Under the pieces are notes generated by a model. It searched no databases, was not told the DNA's origin, and saw nothing but the letters and a program-made list of their open reading frames with translations. The translations under genes and the position numbers were made by a program. Below, one piece after another: positions 55,720 to 64,000 of a DNA stretch of 64,000 bases. The number at the start of each line of letters is the position of its first letter. The stretch's first letter is position 1. The DNA comes from Hyphomicrobium sulfonivorans (GTDB taxonomy: Bacteria > Pseudomonadota > Alphaproteobacteria > Rhizobiales > Hyphomicrobiaceae), in the NCBI RefSeq assembly GCF_013306565.1, contig NZ_PZPO01000008.1:1-64000 (forward strand). Direction: 5' to 3'.

Positions 55720-56025
55720 GTGGTGCAGGACAGACCGATTTCGGAAAGCGATGCGCCCCGCATTGTCGGAGCGGATGAGAGCGTGCAAGGGCAATCAAAC
55801 CCGACGGAAAATTCCGTACGCGCCGCGCGCCTGCCGCTATTTGCGCTGTGTATGTGGGCAGCGCTCGCGTTTCTGGTACCCAGCTTCGTGCAAGCGCTGA
55901 ATCTGGTCGACGTGCTGGCGTTTCCGCTCGGATATTTCATGGCGGCGCAGGGCATCCTGCTTGGTCTCCTGCTCGTGGCGTGGGGTTCGGCTCGCTGGCA
56001 AAATCGCCGTGCCACTAGACCATGA
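55720..56025 (+). CDS. DUF4212 small subunit of a sodium:solute symporter pair
   Basis: About 101 residues from a GTG start (GGGGGA just upstream; a TTG at 55672 is also possible). Two membrane helices are clear (PLFALCMWAALAFLVPSF and MAAQGILLGLLLVAWGSA) linked by LNLVDVLAFPLGYF, the DUF4212 pattern. These small proteins are encoded directly before VC_2705-type symporters, as here. The start is uncertain. The stop codon is the first base of a palindromic repeat copy. Confidence 0.78.
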   Translation: MVQDRPISESDAPRIVGADESVQGQSNPTENSVRAARLPLFALCMWAALAFLVPSFVQALNLVDVLAFPLGYFMAAQGILLGLLLVAWGSARWQNRRATRP

Positions 56026-56124
56026 TCGCTTCGGACCCTATCAGTCCGAAGCGTGAATCATCGGTCTTGAGAAACTTCTGTGATCGCTTCGGACCCTATC
56101 AGTCCGAGGCGTGAAGCATCGGTC
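56023..56124. repeat. Two tandem copies of a 44-bp palindromic element
   Basis: Copies at 56023–56066 and 56081–56124 differ at 2 of 44 bases and are spaced 58 bases start to start. Each contains a 10-bp stem, CGCTTCGGAC/GTCCGAAGCG with a 7-base loop; one base of the second stem is changed. They lie between the DUF4212 gene and its symporter. A dispersed REP/BIME-like repeat is likely. Confidence 0.85.
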
Positions 56125-56199
56125 CCATCGAAGGGCTAGAGCCGCATCGCGATGCAAAGACGAGCGATCGTGCACTAAGATACGGAGGCGCGCGCTGAG

Positions 56200-58137
56200 A
56201 TGGTGTCTGGCCCGGTCGAGAAGCAAGCTGCTGTGTCCGGCCGCTGCGGCCTGCTGATCGCGACTTTGCTGCTTGTCGCCATTGCAGGCGCTTCCGCGTG
56301 GAAGTGGGCTACCGGCTCGGGGTTGTTCCCGTCAGAGAGCGAGAGTGGCTATTGGGCGTTGGGCCTCGTGCTTGCTGCCCTGCCCGCCTGGTATGCCCGC
56401 TTGGCTTCAACCGCAGCCGTCGCTCCATCCAATGCCGTCGCAGGGATGGCAATAGGCGCTACAGCCATCTCCGGTGCGTTCTTTCTCGGTCTCACCGGCG
56501 CGGTGTTCGCGCTTGGCCACGACGGGCTCGCCTACTGCATCGGTCTGGCGGCGGGCTTGCTTCTGTTGCAGCTCGTGATTGCGCCACGCTTCTCGCAGTC
56601 GGACGCGACATCGCTGCCCGATCTGTTTGCGCGCAGGTTGCCGGGCCGCGGCGTGCAGATCGCCATCACGCTTGCAACGGCAGTGGCCATGGTGGCGCTG
56701 CTGACCGCGCAATTGATGGCGGCCGGTCTGGTCGGTTCGCGCCTGTTGGGGCTGGCGTATCTCCCGGCCACCGCGATCGCTGCGGTTTTCGTGCTGCTCT
56801 GCTTCATCGTCCGTGGCGCTGTTGGACGGCGCTGGGGCGACGGTGCGCTGCTGGCGCTGATGATCTTTGCGCTGCTGGTGCCACTGGTCGTGCTGTCGAT
56901 GGTGTGGTTCGGGCTGCCGGTGCCTCAGATCGCCTATGCCAACGTGCTGTGGCAGGTGCAGGGCCTTGAGGAGATGCTGCTGGAGAGCGACCTGGCCGAT
57001 CCTGCTTTTCTGCGACCGATGATGTCGCCGTTTGTGGCGCTGACGCCGACAAACTTTCTCGGGCTTGTGCTCGGGCTGGCGCTGGGCGTTGCGGTTCTGC
57101 CGGCCCTGTTCGGGTTGCTTCCGGCAAAGGACGCTTCTGGCACGCGGGCGCGTTCCTCGGCTTTGTGGGCGCTCGCGTTCGCCGTGCTGCTGCTGACCCT
57201 CATTCCCGCCGCAGCAGCGTTCACCAGATTTGCGCTGACCAACCTGATCGCCGAGCGTACGCCTCTGGCTGATTTGCCGGAATGGATTTTCACCTACGGT
57301 CGCCTCGACCTGCTGCACATCTGCGGGCGGGCGGCGACCGATGCTGCAACCGTAGCAGCAGCCTGTACCGAGCTGCCGGATTTCACCGGCTCGCTCAGCT
57401 TGCAGGATGTGGTGATCGATGCCGACGCAGTGCTGCTAGCGCTGCCGGAGATGACCGGTTTTGCGCCCGGAGCACTCGGTGTGTTGGGTATGGTTGCGCT
57501 GGCGGCCGCGCTGGTCAGCGCCAACGCTGCGCTGCGCGCAATCACGCGCGCTTTTGCAGATGGCGCGGACGACGGCAGGGACGATGCGGACGCGCCAAAC
57601 ACAGGCCAGCGAGCACTGTCGCTGCTGGTTGCGATGGCTGCTCTTGCGTTGGCCTTCGTGGTGGCGTCGGCCCGATCCGCGTCGGTTGTCGAAGTCGCCG
57701 CCTGGGCGTTGGTGATGCTGGCCGCTACGCTTTTTGTGCCGCTGCTGGCGCTGCTCTGGTGGCGGCGCACGACTGCGTCAGGTGTAATTGCGGCTATTGT
57801 CGTCGGGCTGGCGGTTTCGGGCGGCTATCTCGTCGCCAACCAGCATTTTCCTGCACACTTCTACGAGTTGAGCGATGGTCTGATGCGTGGTGGCTTTACT
57901 GCGGAGCGGGATGAGTATTTCGCTGAGCTGAAAGAGGCGTGGCAGGATGCGGCGCCGGGTGAAGCCAAAGACATGGCGTGGGCGGAGCTGAATGCCCACG
58001 CGCGATCCGTTGTCGGGATCTGGGGCATCAACAACCTTGGCTCGGCGCTGCTTGCCGTGCCTGCATCGCTGTTGGCCTTGATTGTAGGGTCGCTGCTCAC
58101 AGCACCCTTCCGCCGCCGCGAAACAGCAGAAGTGTAA
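56200..58137 (+). CDS. Sodium:solute symporter (VC_2705-type)
   Basis: This 645-residue membrane protein of the SSF family has about 12–13 helices. The core pattern GAFFLGLTGAVFALGHDGLAY, then DATSLPDLFARR and the long C-terminal helices, fits the subgroup paired with DUF4212 proteins. Inserted loops at about 385–420 and 560–625 are extracytoplasmic or cytoplasmic extensions. The solute is unknown; acetate and other carboxylates are known for relatives. It ends 24 bases before the glpD start, so the two may be co-expressed. Confidence 0.85.
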   Translation: MVSGPVEKQAAVSGRCGLLIATLLLVAIAGASAWKWATGSGLFPSESESGYWALGLVLAALPAWYARLASTAAVAPSNAVAGMAIGATAISGAFFLGLTGAVFALGHDGLAYCIGLAAGLLLLQLVIAPRFSQSDATSLPDLFARRLPGRGVQIAITLATAVAMVALLTAQLMAAGLVGSRLLGLAYLPATAIAAVFVLLCFIVRGAVGRRWGDGALLALMIFALLVPLVVLSMVWFGLPVPQIAYANVLWQVQGLEEMLLESDLADPAFLRPMMSPFVALTPTNFLGLVLGLALGVAVLPALFGLLPAKDASGTRARSSALWALAFAVLLLTLIPAAAAFTRFALTNLIAERTPLADLPEWIFTYGRLDLLHICGRAATDAATVAAACTELPDFTGSLSLQDVVIDADAVLLALPEMTGFAPGALGVLGMVALAAALVSANAALRAITRAFADGADDGRDDADAPNTGQRALSLLVAMAALALAFVVASARSASVVEVAAWALVMLAATLFVPLLALLWWRRTTASGVIAAIVVGLAVSGGYLVANQHFPAHFYELSDGLMRGGFTAERDEYFAELKEAWQDAAPGEAKDMAWAELNAHARSVVGIWGINNLGSALLAVPASLLALIVGSLLTAPFRRRETAEV

Positions 58138-58161
58138 CCGTTGCCCGTGCTAAGCTCGGCC

Positions 58162-59661
58162 ATGGTCTACGACATTGCGATTGCGGGTGGCGGTATCAAC
58201 GGCGCGGGCATTGCGGCTGACGCGGCTGGTCGCGGTCTGTCCGTGCTGCTGGTCGAGAAAGACGATCTGGCCAGCGCTACGTCATCGGCAAGCTCAAAAC
58301 TGATCCACGGCGGACTGCGCTATCTGGAGCACTACGAGTTTCGCTTGGTGCGCGAGGCGCTGCAGGAGCGCGAGGTGCTGCTCGCGAATGCCGGACACAT
58401 CGTCTGGCCGCAGCGGTTCGTGCTGCCCCGCGTGCAAGGTGGTCGATCCGGACTGATGCTGCGCGCGGGGCTGTTCCTGTATGACAATCTGGGCGCGCGC
58501 CAGCGCATCCCGGGATCGGCGTCGCTTGATCTGCGGCATGATACGGCCGGCCATCCGTTGCGCAAGGAGATAGAGCGCGGCTTTGCCTATTGGGATTGCC
58601 GGATGGACGATGCGCGTCTGGTGGTGTTCAACGCGATCGCCGCCCGGCAACGCGGCGCCATTATCGCCACGCGCACAGCGCTGCAGTCGGCCCGCGCAGA
58701 GAATGGTATCTGGCGGCTTGCTCTCGAAAGCTCGGGCGCAGTGCAGGAGGCTTCGGCGCGTGTTTTGGTCAACGCGGCGGGGCCGTGGGTCGATGGCGTC
58801 GATGGTACCGTGCAGGCCGCGGGCGAGACATCGCATCCCAAGATGAACGCGCTGCGTCTTGTGAAGGGTAGCCATATCGTTGTGCCGCGCATCCCGGGCG
58901 CCGATGACGCGTATCTGTTTCAGAACAGTGACGGTCGTGTTGTTTTCGCTATTCCGTACGAGGAGCGGTTCACGCTGATCGGCACAACGGATGTCGATTA
59001 CAGGGGCGATCCACGCACGGTCGCCATCAGTGATGCGGAGATCGATTATCTGCTGGAGCTGGTTCGTCGCTATTTTTCACGGCCGCCTGAACGCGGCGAT
59101 ATCGTCTGGAGTTTTGCCGGCGTGCGGCCGCTCTATGGCGAGCATGCTGGCGGCAGCGCTTCCGCCGTCACGCGCGATTATCACCTCGAGGTCAGCCAGA
59201 CTCGCGGTGCGCCTTTGCTTACGGTGCTCGGCGGCAAGCTGACCACGTATCGTAGGCTGGCAGAAGCGGCGCTGGATATGCTGAGCCCGCACTTTCCAGC
59301 GATGGGTCCGAAATGGACCGCTTCCACGCCACTCCCCGGCGGCGCGCTGGGGGCCGATGGTCTTGCAGGTTTTGTGCTGGACCTTGGCCGCCGGTATCCC
59401 GGTTTTGATGCACCGTTTCTTGGCCGTCTGGCGCGGCGCTATGGAAGTCTGACGGATACCGTTCTCGCCGGAGCAAAGCACAAGGCCGATCTTGGCGCCG
59501 ATTTCGGTGCGGGTCTGACTGAGCGCGAAGTTGTCTATCTGCGCGATCACGAATGGGCGCAAACGCCGGAGGATGTGCTCTGGCGGCGTACCAAATGTGG
59601 ACTGCATATGAATGATGCCGAACGCGTGGCGGCGGTGGATGCAATCGCACGCATTCTGTGA
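58162..59661 (+). CDS. glpD: Glycerol-3-phosphate dehydrogenase (FAD, aerobic)
   Basis: GlpD (499 residues) oxidises glycerol-3-phosphate to dihydroxyacetone phosphate and passes electrons to quinone at the inner membrane. The FAD site is IAGGGINGAGIAADAAGRG. SSKLIHGGLRYLEHYEFRLV, FAIPYEERFTLIGTTD and GGKLTTYRRLAE are family motifs. ATG 58162 is preferred to a TTG at 58141. No glpK or glpF lies in the window. Confidence 0.94.
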   Translation: MVYDIAIAGGGINGAGIAADAAGRGLSVLLVEKDDLASATSSASSKLIHGGLRYLEHYEFRLVREALQEREVLLANAGHIVWPQRFVLPRVQGGRSGLMLRAGLFLYDNLGARQRIPGSASLDLRHDTAGHPLRKEIERGFAYWDCRMDDARLVVFNAIAARQRGAIIATRTALQSARAENGIWRLALESSGAVQEASARVLVNAAGPWVDGVDGTVQAAGETSHPKMNALRLVKGSHIVVPRIPGADDAYLFQNSDGRVVFAIPYEERFTLIGTTDVDYRGDPRTVAISDAEIDYLLELVRRYFSRPPERGDIVWSFAGVRPLYGEHAGGSASAVTRDYHLEVSQTRGAPLLTVLGGKLTTYRRLAEAALDMLSPHFPAMGPKWTASTPLPGGALGADGLAGFVLDLGRRYPGFDAPFLGRLARRYGSLTDTVLAGAKHKADLGADFGAGLTEREVVYLRDHEWAQTPEDVLWRRTKCGLHMNDAERVAAVDAIARIL

Positions 59662-59757
59662 AGTGGGCGCAGCTCCGCCGCTGATCGGCGCTGTACGGCT
59701 CGCTGCTAAGCCTCGGCCGACTATCGGCCCGGCGAGATCGGCTTGCGTAGCCGGTTC

Positions 59758-61623
59758 TTATTTATCGCCGTCGCCGGAGCTCTGCGGTTGCGCAGGCGAT
59801 GGCACGGGCGCGACATGCGCTTCAACAACCGGCGTGGTCCAGGGGCCTTTCACCGTTACGATGTTGGTCGGCGCAGATGCGCGTGACTCTACCGATCCTG
59901 TAACGGTGGACTGCGATGCATCCAGCACCGGTGCATCGCTGACCGCGAATTTGAGAGCGACTGTGTTGTTCAGAATATCAATTGCGCCTTCGGTGTTCAG
60001 CGCCCTGGGGCCGGAAACCGCATTGGCCGACTGTGTGCGAATGACGCCGCCGGAAACGGTGAAGCGTGCATCGAGCCTGTCGACTGCGATCGCGCGTGCG
60101 TAGATTTCCTTCCACGGGTCATCCGGCAGCGGATTATCAGCGGTGGTGGCGGTCAGTCTGTTGACGTCAATACCAACGCGCCCACCTTCGATCAGCACGA
60201 CGTTGAACTTGCCATCCAGCGAGTGCAGCAACGCTTCGCCGGTGCTGCCGCTGGTCGTGATGTCGGCATCGAGGATGCCACGCCCTTGAATTGAGGGATG
60301 TCCAAAGATCGCCAGCAGCGGACGCCCCAGGTCGGCGGCGTCAAACTTTGCCTGCACGGCATATCGCGGATTATCTCCTTCAAGGTCGATCCGCACCTGG
60401 CCGCTGGCGCGTGTGCCGTCGGCAAATTCCAGCTCGGCGATGTCGGCAAGGACTTTGTTGTCGCGCACCGAAAGCGTTATGGCGCTGCGTCCGATGGTGA
60501 GAGATGCCAGCGACTGCGCAAGATTGTCGGCTGAGATGCGCAAATCGGCGTCGACATCCGGGATGTGCGGGAAATCCAGATTGTCGGCGCTGCGCAATGC
60601 CTGCAGCAGGCTTTCATCGCTGGTGAACGGTTTGGTGCCCTTGAAATAGGGATTGAGGTCGAGCGTCTTGAAACCCAACGTGCCTTCAACAAGCGGCTGC
60701 GCGGTCGTGAAGTTGAGGCCGAGGGTACCCACGGCACTGTTGCCGTCGAGGTCGATACTGGCGTTTTGAAACGCAATGTTGCGGCCGGACCATTCCATCT
60801 GGCCTTTGGCGCGGAACGGACCAAAGCCGTTGCCTTCGCTCCATTCGATGCCAAGCCAGTTCGTCAGCGCACGCAGGTTTGCGACCTGAACGGAAGTTTG
60901 CGGAGCGGTCAATCTGGGGTTCTCGCCCAGCAGCAGATTGCCTTCCACCGCTGCGGTGATCGGAGCGGAATTGATGGCGGCGCGCAGCGGCCTTGAAATG
61001 CCCTGCGCGTCAACGGCTGCGCCCAAGGTGGTGTCAAACTCCAGCCGTTCGCCACGCAGGTCAAAGCTGCCTTTGGCATTGATCGTGCCGCTGGCATCGC
61101 GCGATACGGTGGCGGTGAAATCCTTCAGATCGACCTGCGGGCTGTTTTCCATCCGGATCTGGACGACGCTCTTGCGTACGACCAAGCCGTCGAACTGCAT
61201 CCCCTGCAGTGCTTGCACAAGCGGCGCGACGACGTCTTCGGCATTTCCGGCGGCGTTATGCTGCTGCAGGGTCGGACTGCGCGGTGCGAAGTCGACGGTG
61301 AACGTTGCGTATTCCAGCGTGAGCTGCGGGCCGCTGCCGGTCAGCAGCATCGCAATGACCTGACCGCTGCGTGCAAGTCCGGTGCGTGTAGGCGGGATAG
61401 ATAATGTGCCTTCGGCGACATCGATAACCGGCGCCGACAAAAGGCGCACCGGCGCGCTCAGGCTGTAGGTGTTCGGCGACGCAGCAAACACGGCGCCGCT
61501 TTGCAGCGTGATGCTATGGTAGCGATCAATCGCAATCAGCGGAGCAGCAATCAGTACGATGAGTAGCGAGAACAGCGCGATGATGCGCGTATGGCCTCGC
61601 ATCCTTTGCGTCGGGCGCTCCAT
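59758..61623 (-). CDS. AsmA-family envelope protein
   Basis: This 621-residue protein has one N-terminal membrane helix (about 13–33, HTRIIALFSLLIVLIAAPLI). A long beta-rich repeating part typical of AsmA/YhdP bridge-like proteins follows, with the C-terminal AsmA_2 segment (RGILDADITTSGSTGEALLH, then SLDGKFNVVLIEGGRVGIDV). The family carries phospholipids between membranes or shapes the outer membrane. Alternative starts lie at 61644 and 61602. It stands alone, convergent with glpD. Confidence 0.87.
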   Translation of the reverse strand: MERPTQRMRGHTRIIALFSLLIVLIAAPLIAIDRYHSITLQSGAVFAASPNTYSLSAPVRLLSAPVIDVAEGTLSIPPTRTGLARSGQVIAMLLTGSGPQLTLEYATFTVDFAPRSPTLQQHNAAGNAEDVVAPLVQALQGMQFDGLVVRKSVVQIRMENSPQVDLKDFTATVSRDASGTINAKGSFDLRGERLEFDTTLGAAVDAQGISRPLRAAINSAPITAAVEGNLLLGENPRLTAPQTSVQVANLRALTNWLGIEWSEGNGFGPFRAKGQMEWSGRNIAFQNASIDLDGNSAVGTLGLNFTTAQPLVEGTLGFKTLDLNPYFKGTKPFTSDESLLQALRSADNLDFPHIPDVDADLRISADNLAQSLASLTIGRSAITLSVRDNKVLADIAELEFADGTRASGQVRIDLEGDNPRYAVQAKFDAADLGRPLLAIFGHPSIQGRGILDADITTSGSTGEALLHSLDGKFNVVLIEGGRVGIDVNRLTATTADNPLPDDPWKEIYARAIAVDRLDARFTVSGGVIRTQSANAVSGPRALNTEGAIDILNNTVALKFAVSDAPVLDASQSTVTGSVESRASAPTNIVTVKGPWTTPVVEAHVAPVPSPAQPQSSGDGDK

Positions 61624-62020
61624 GTACTTTTGCCGCCTCAGCACGCGTCAACCACCGTCAACTTGGGAAAATACGACGAAGGCTCCAGCTTTGGGCTGTG
61701 AGCCTCGATACCTAAGCGGGTGCCAACAGTCTTAAAGAAGCGACCTGAGGCGTGCAAGACGCCATGGACGATATAGTGCGACCGGCACCGCTATTTGCTT
61801 AATTCCAGAGGCTTCTTTCTATACCCGCGCTGCTGCTAAGGCGAGCAGGGCGACCTCGCTTCCCACGCTTTTCAACCTTGTGCGTGAAGAGTGTGGATGA
61901 TTCAGAAAACGCACGGTTTTGCTGTTGCATTGCGGTTGGCGCTTGGCTCCGCATGGTTGCGTGCGGATGTTCGCTCGTGCACCTTGCGCCTGAATTTTGC
62001 GCAATTGATTGAACGGGAGC
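61624..62020. other. Spacer without recognisable gene
   Basis: 397 bases between the AsmA-like gene and a decayed gene. Short open frames on both strands here look random. Promoters of the divergent genes are expected but were not identified. Confidence 0.5.
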
Positions 62021-62547
62021 ATGCCGGTGAGGCAGCCATTTATTATGGGCGGCGTGGCTGTGCTGCCGTGAGAGCGGCGGCTCGTGGATTTGCCGCTTTC
62101 GAAACTTTCTAATCATGCGCCTGTCACATTGCCGGTTCAGGTTCTGCATGGCGCGCAGCCTGGCGTGATGCAGCAGATGGAGATGCGGTACTCGTCCGAT
62201 GAGCTTCAAGCGTGTGCGTCCACAGCGCGGCATGTGCCGGTGATACCTTCGACACGTCAAGCTGGTTACGCGCGCCGGAGGGTGGTGTGTTCCGCACTAC
62301 AAAACGCATCGGTGACGGGGTTAGTCTGGGTGAACTGGTGGGGCACGTTGCCAATCCCTACGAAGACACGGCAGTCGAAGTGCGCTCGTCGCATCGCGGC
62401 ATCATCGTTGGCCGCGCCACGTTGCCCATCGTCAATATGGGTGATGCGCTGATGAACATCGGCTGGTCAGAGGATGTTGGCGAACGTGCATCGCCGGAGC
62501 GTCTCGCCGAACCGGTATGGATTGAAGACGAAGACCTGCAGGACTGA
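62021..62547 (+). pseudogene. Decayed succinylglutamate desuccinylase/aspartoacylase-family gene
   Basis: From ATG 62021 the frame reads MPVRQPFIMGGVAVLP, an in-frame TGA, then ERRLVDLPLSKLSNHAPVTL and PVQVLHGAQPG, the family's N-terminal pattern. The catalytic middle (expected HGDE and downstream zinc ligands, some 170–200 codons) is missing. In another frame WLRAPEGGVFRTTKRIGDGV through VEVRSSHRGIIVGRATLP and IVNMGDALMNIGW matches the family C-terminus. So the gene has a nonsense change, a large internal deletion and a frame change. A 111-residue frame (62212–62547) remains open but lacks the zinc site. Confidence 0.8.
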
Positions 62548-62600
62548 TCTGCGATCTATCTGCGGTTTTGATCTTTGCGCGGCTGAGGGGCGCCAGAGCT

Positions 62601-64000
62601 TCAACGGCCGGAGCCAGCGCGTCCGCCCGCAATCGCCTCATGCAGCAGCAGCACCGGAATGAGCCCCACAAGGACGATCGTGAGTGAGCCAACCGAAGCC
62701 AGCTCCAGTTGCTCCAGCGAAGCGAGATTATAAACGTGCGTCGCCAGCGTTTCGAAATTGAACGGGCGCAGCAGCAGCGTTGCGGGCAGTTCTTTCATGC
62801 CATCGACGAACACCAGCAGCGCGGCGGCGCCAATGGGCGGAATGAGCAGCGGCAGGTGAATGCGCCACAGCACGGAGAACGAGTTCTGGCCCAGCGTGCG
62901 CGCGGCCGCATCGAGATTGGTGGAGATGCGTCCCAGGCCGGCATCGATCGGGGCGAGGCCAACGGCAAGAAAACGAATGACATAGGCCAGCGTCAGCGCG
63001 AACAGCGACCCAGATAGCAACAGGCCGGTTGAGACGCCGAACGTTGCGCGCATGAAATCGTCGACGCGGTTATCGAACGCCGCCAGCGGTATCAGCAGTC
63101 CGATAGCGAGCACCGTACCGGGAATGGCATAACCGAGCGCTGCGACGCGTCCGGCTGTACGCACGAAACCGCTGCCGACGATACGCGTGGCGTAAGCCAG
63201 AGTCAGCGCGACGACGACAGCAATCGCAGCAGCCATCGCCGATAAAAACAGGCTGTTGAGGGCAGCATCCAGAAACCCACTCGATATGGCTTCTGAGGTG
63301 TGTTTGATGGCGTCGGGCGCGATCACCGCCACCGGCACGACGAAGCCCAGCACGAACGGAATTGCGGTGAACAGCGCCGCGCACCAGCCTTTGGCGCCGG
63401 TGAGTTCGTGGAAGGGAATGGCGCGATAGCGGCCTGTCGTGTTGTGGCTGCGTGCGCCGCGACGGCTCGCGCGTTCAAGGGCGAACAGCATCACGACCAG
63501 CATTAGCATCACAGTGGCGAGCTGCGCCGCGCCGCCGATGTTGGAGCGGTGCAGCCATGTTGAGTAGATGGTGGCGGACAGCGAGTCGATGCCAAGATAC
63601 TGCACCGCGCCAAGGTCGTTCAGGCATTCCATGATGACGAGTGCAACGCCGGCGGCGATGGCAGGCCGCGCAATCGGCAGGGCGACGGAAAAGAAGGTGG
63701 CGATTGGCGAGCGCCCTAGTGTGCGGGCAACTTCGAGCACGCATACCGACTGCTGCGCAAAGCTGGAGCGGGCGGTGAGATAGACATACGGATAAAGCAC
63801 CGACGCCATCACCAGCACGCCACCGCCAAGCGAGCGGATCTGCGGAAACCAGTAATCGTGCACGGTGGCGAAGCCAAACGTCGTGCGCAGGTATGTCTGC
63901 ACCGGCCCGGCATAATCGAGCAGCTCAGCGTAACAGTAGGCCGCGATGTAGGTGGGCACCGCAAGTGGCAGCACCAGCAGACGATCCAGCATCTCGCGGC
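62601..64000 (-). CDS. Ferric-iron ABC transporter permease, 5' end outside window
   Basis: At least 466 codons are present and the frame is still open at 64000, so the start lies beyond the window. The protein has two permease modules with repeated membrane helices. The EAA-type loops are LEVARTLGRSPIATFFSVAL and LDAAARTLGQNSFSVLWRIH, as in FbpB/SfuB. It would move Fe3+ across the inner membrane with an FbpA and FbpC partner not seen here. The stop lies convergent to the decayed gene. Confidence 0.9.
   Translation of the reverse strand, partial: REMLDRLLVLPLAVPTYIAAYCYAELLDYAGPVQTYLRTTFGFATVHDYWFPQIRSLGGGVLVMASVLYPYVYLTARSSFAQQSVCVLEVARTLGRSPIATFFSVALPIARPAIAAGVALVIMECLNDLGAVQYLGIDSLSATIYSTWLHRSNIGGAAQLATVMLMLVVMLFALERASRRGARSHNTTGRYRAIPFHELTGAKGWCAALFTAIPFVLGFVVPVAVIAPDAIKHTSEAISSGFLDAALNSLFLSAMAAAIAVVVALTLAYATRIVGSGFVRTAGRVAALGYAIPGTVLAIGLLIPLAAFDNRVDDFMRATFGVSTGLLLSGSLFALTLAYVIRFLAVGLAPIDAGLGRISTNLDAAARTLGQNSFSVLWRIHLPLLIPPIGAAALLVFVDGMKELPATLLLRPFNFETLATHVYNLASLEQLELASVGSLTIVLVGLIPVLLLHEAIAGGRAGSGR

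Noticed and set aside
1-64000. CRISPR arrays, prophage, tRNA or rRNA genes
   Set aside because: No regularly spaced repeats, phage gene blocks or cloverleaf-type sequences were recognised on either strand.

Overview
This GC-rich 64 kb window looks like the chromosome of an alphaproteobacterium of the order Hyphomicrobiales (Rhizobiales). The gene order rimI–fur/mur–plsC–miaB–phoH–ybeY–corC–lnt–xre–metK–trmB, followed by rimP–nusA–ylxR–infB–rbfA–truB–rpsO–pnp, is typical of that order. So is a fabA–fabB–fabI set divergent from irr. A family such as Hyphomicrobiaceae is possible, but the sequence alone does not fix the genus. I found no tRNA, rRNA or CRISPR array.

Layout. 0.2–5.8 kb: an OmpA-domain envelope protein, a rhomboid protease, murJ and trpS. 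5.9–9.7 kb: a universal stress protein, a NifU-like Fe–S scaffold behind an Irr-type operator candidate, a RutE-like nitroreductase, tsaB–rimI and a Fur/Mur regulator. 9.7–19.6 kb: lipid, tRNA and ribosome maturation genes, envelope genes, metK and trmB. 19.8–30.2 kb: the large transcription/translation operon with an attenuator-like hairpin in its leader. 30.2–32.2 kb: a gene-poor stretch with an IS630-type remnant, a SnoaL-like gene and a small hypothetical gene. 32.2–38.2 kb: glycerate kinase, agmatine-to-putrescine genes (aguA–aguB), an exported Gly/His-rich LTXXQ protein and murI. 38.3–41.9 kb: type II fatty-acid genes with divergent irr.

42.1–54.3 kb is the most interesting part. It holds a family 2A encapsulin shell gene overlapping the gene for its presumed cargo, a cysteine desulfurase with a disordered N-terminal region of about 300 residues. 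Cysteine synthase (cysK) lies upstream. A sulfate-binding protein, a ThiF/MoeB-type activating enzyme and MgtC lie downstream, all on the same strand. Together these suggest a sulfur uptake, cysteine synthesis and compartmentalised sulfur storage or mobilisation locus. The class is known in other bacteria; the arrangement here and the duplicated N-terminal motif in the cargo deserve attention.

54.6–64 kb: a TPR protein, a DUF4212/sodium:solute symporter pair split by a tandem palindromic repeat, glpD, an AsmA-like protein, a decayed succinylglutamate desuccinylase/aspartoacylase-family gene, and the 3' part of a ferric-iron ABC permease gene that runs off the window.

Two themes recur: iron control (Fur/Mur, Irr, an Irr-box candidate before the Fe–S scaffold gene, an Fe3+ permease) and sulfur handling (cysK, encapsulin/cysteine desulfurase, sulfate binding, metK).
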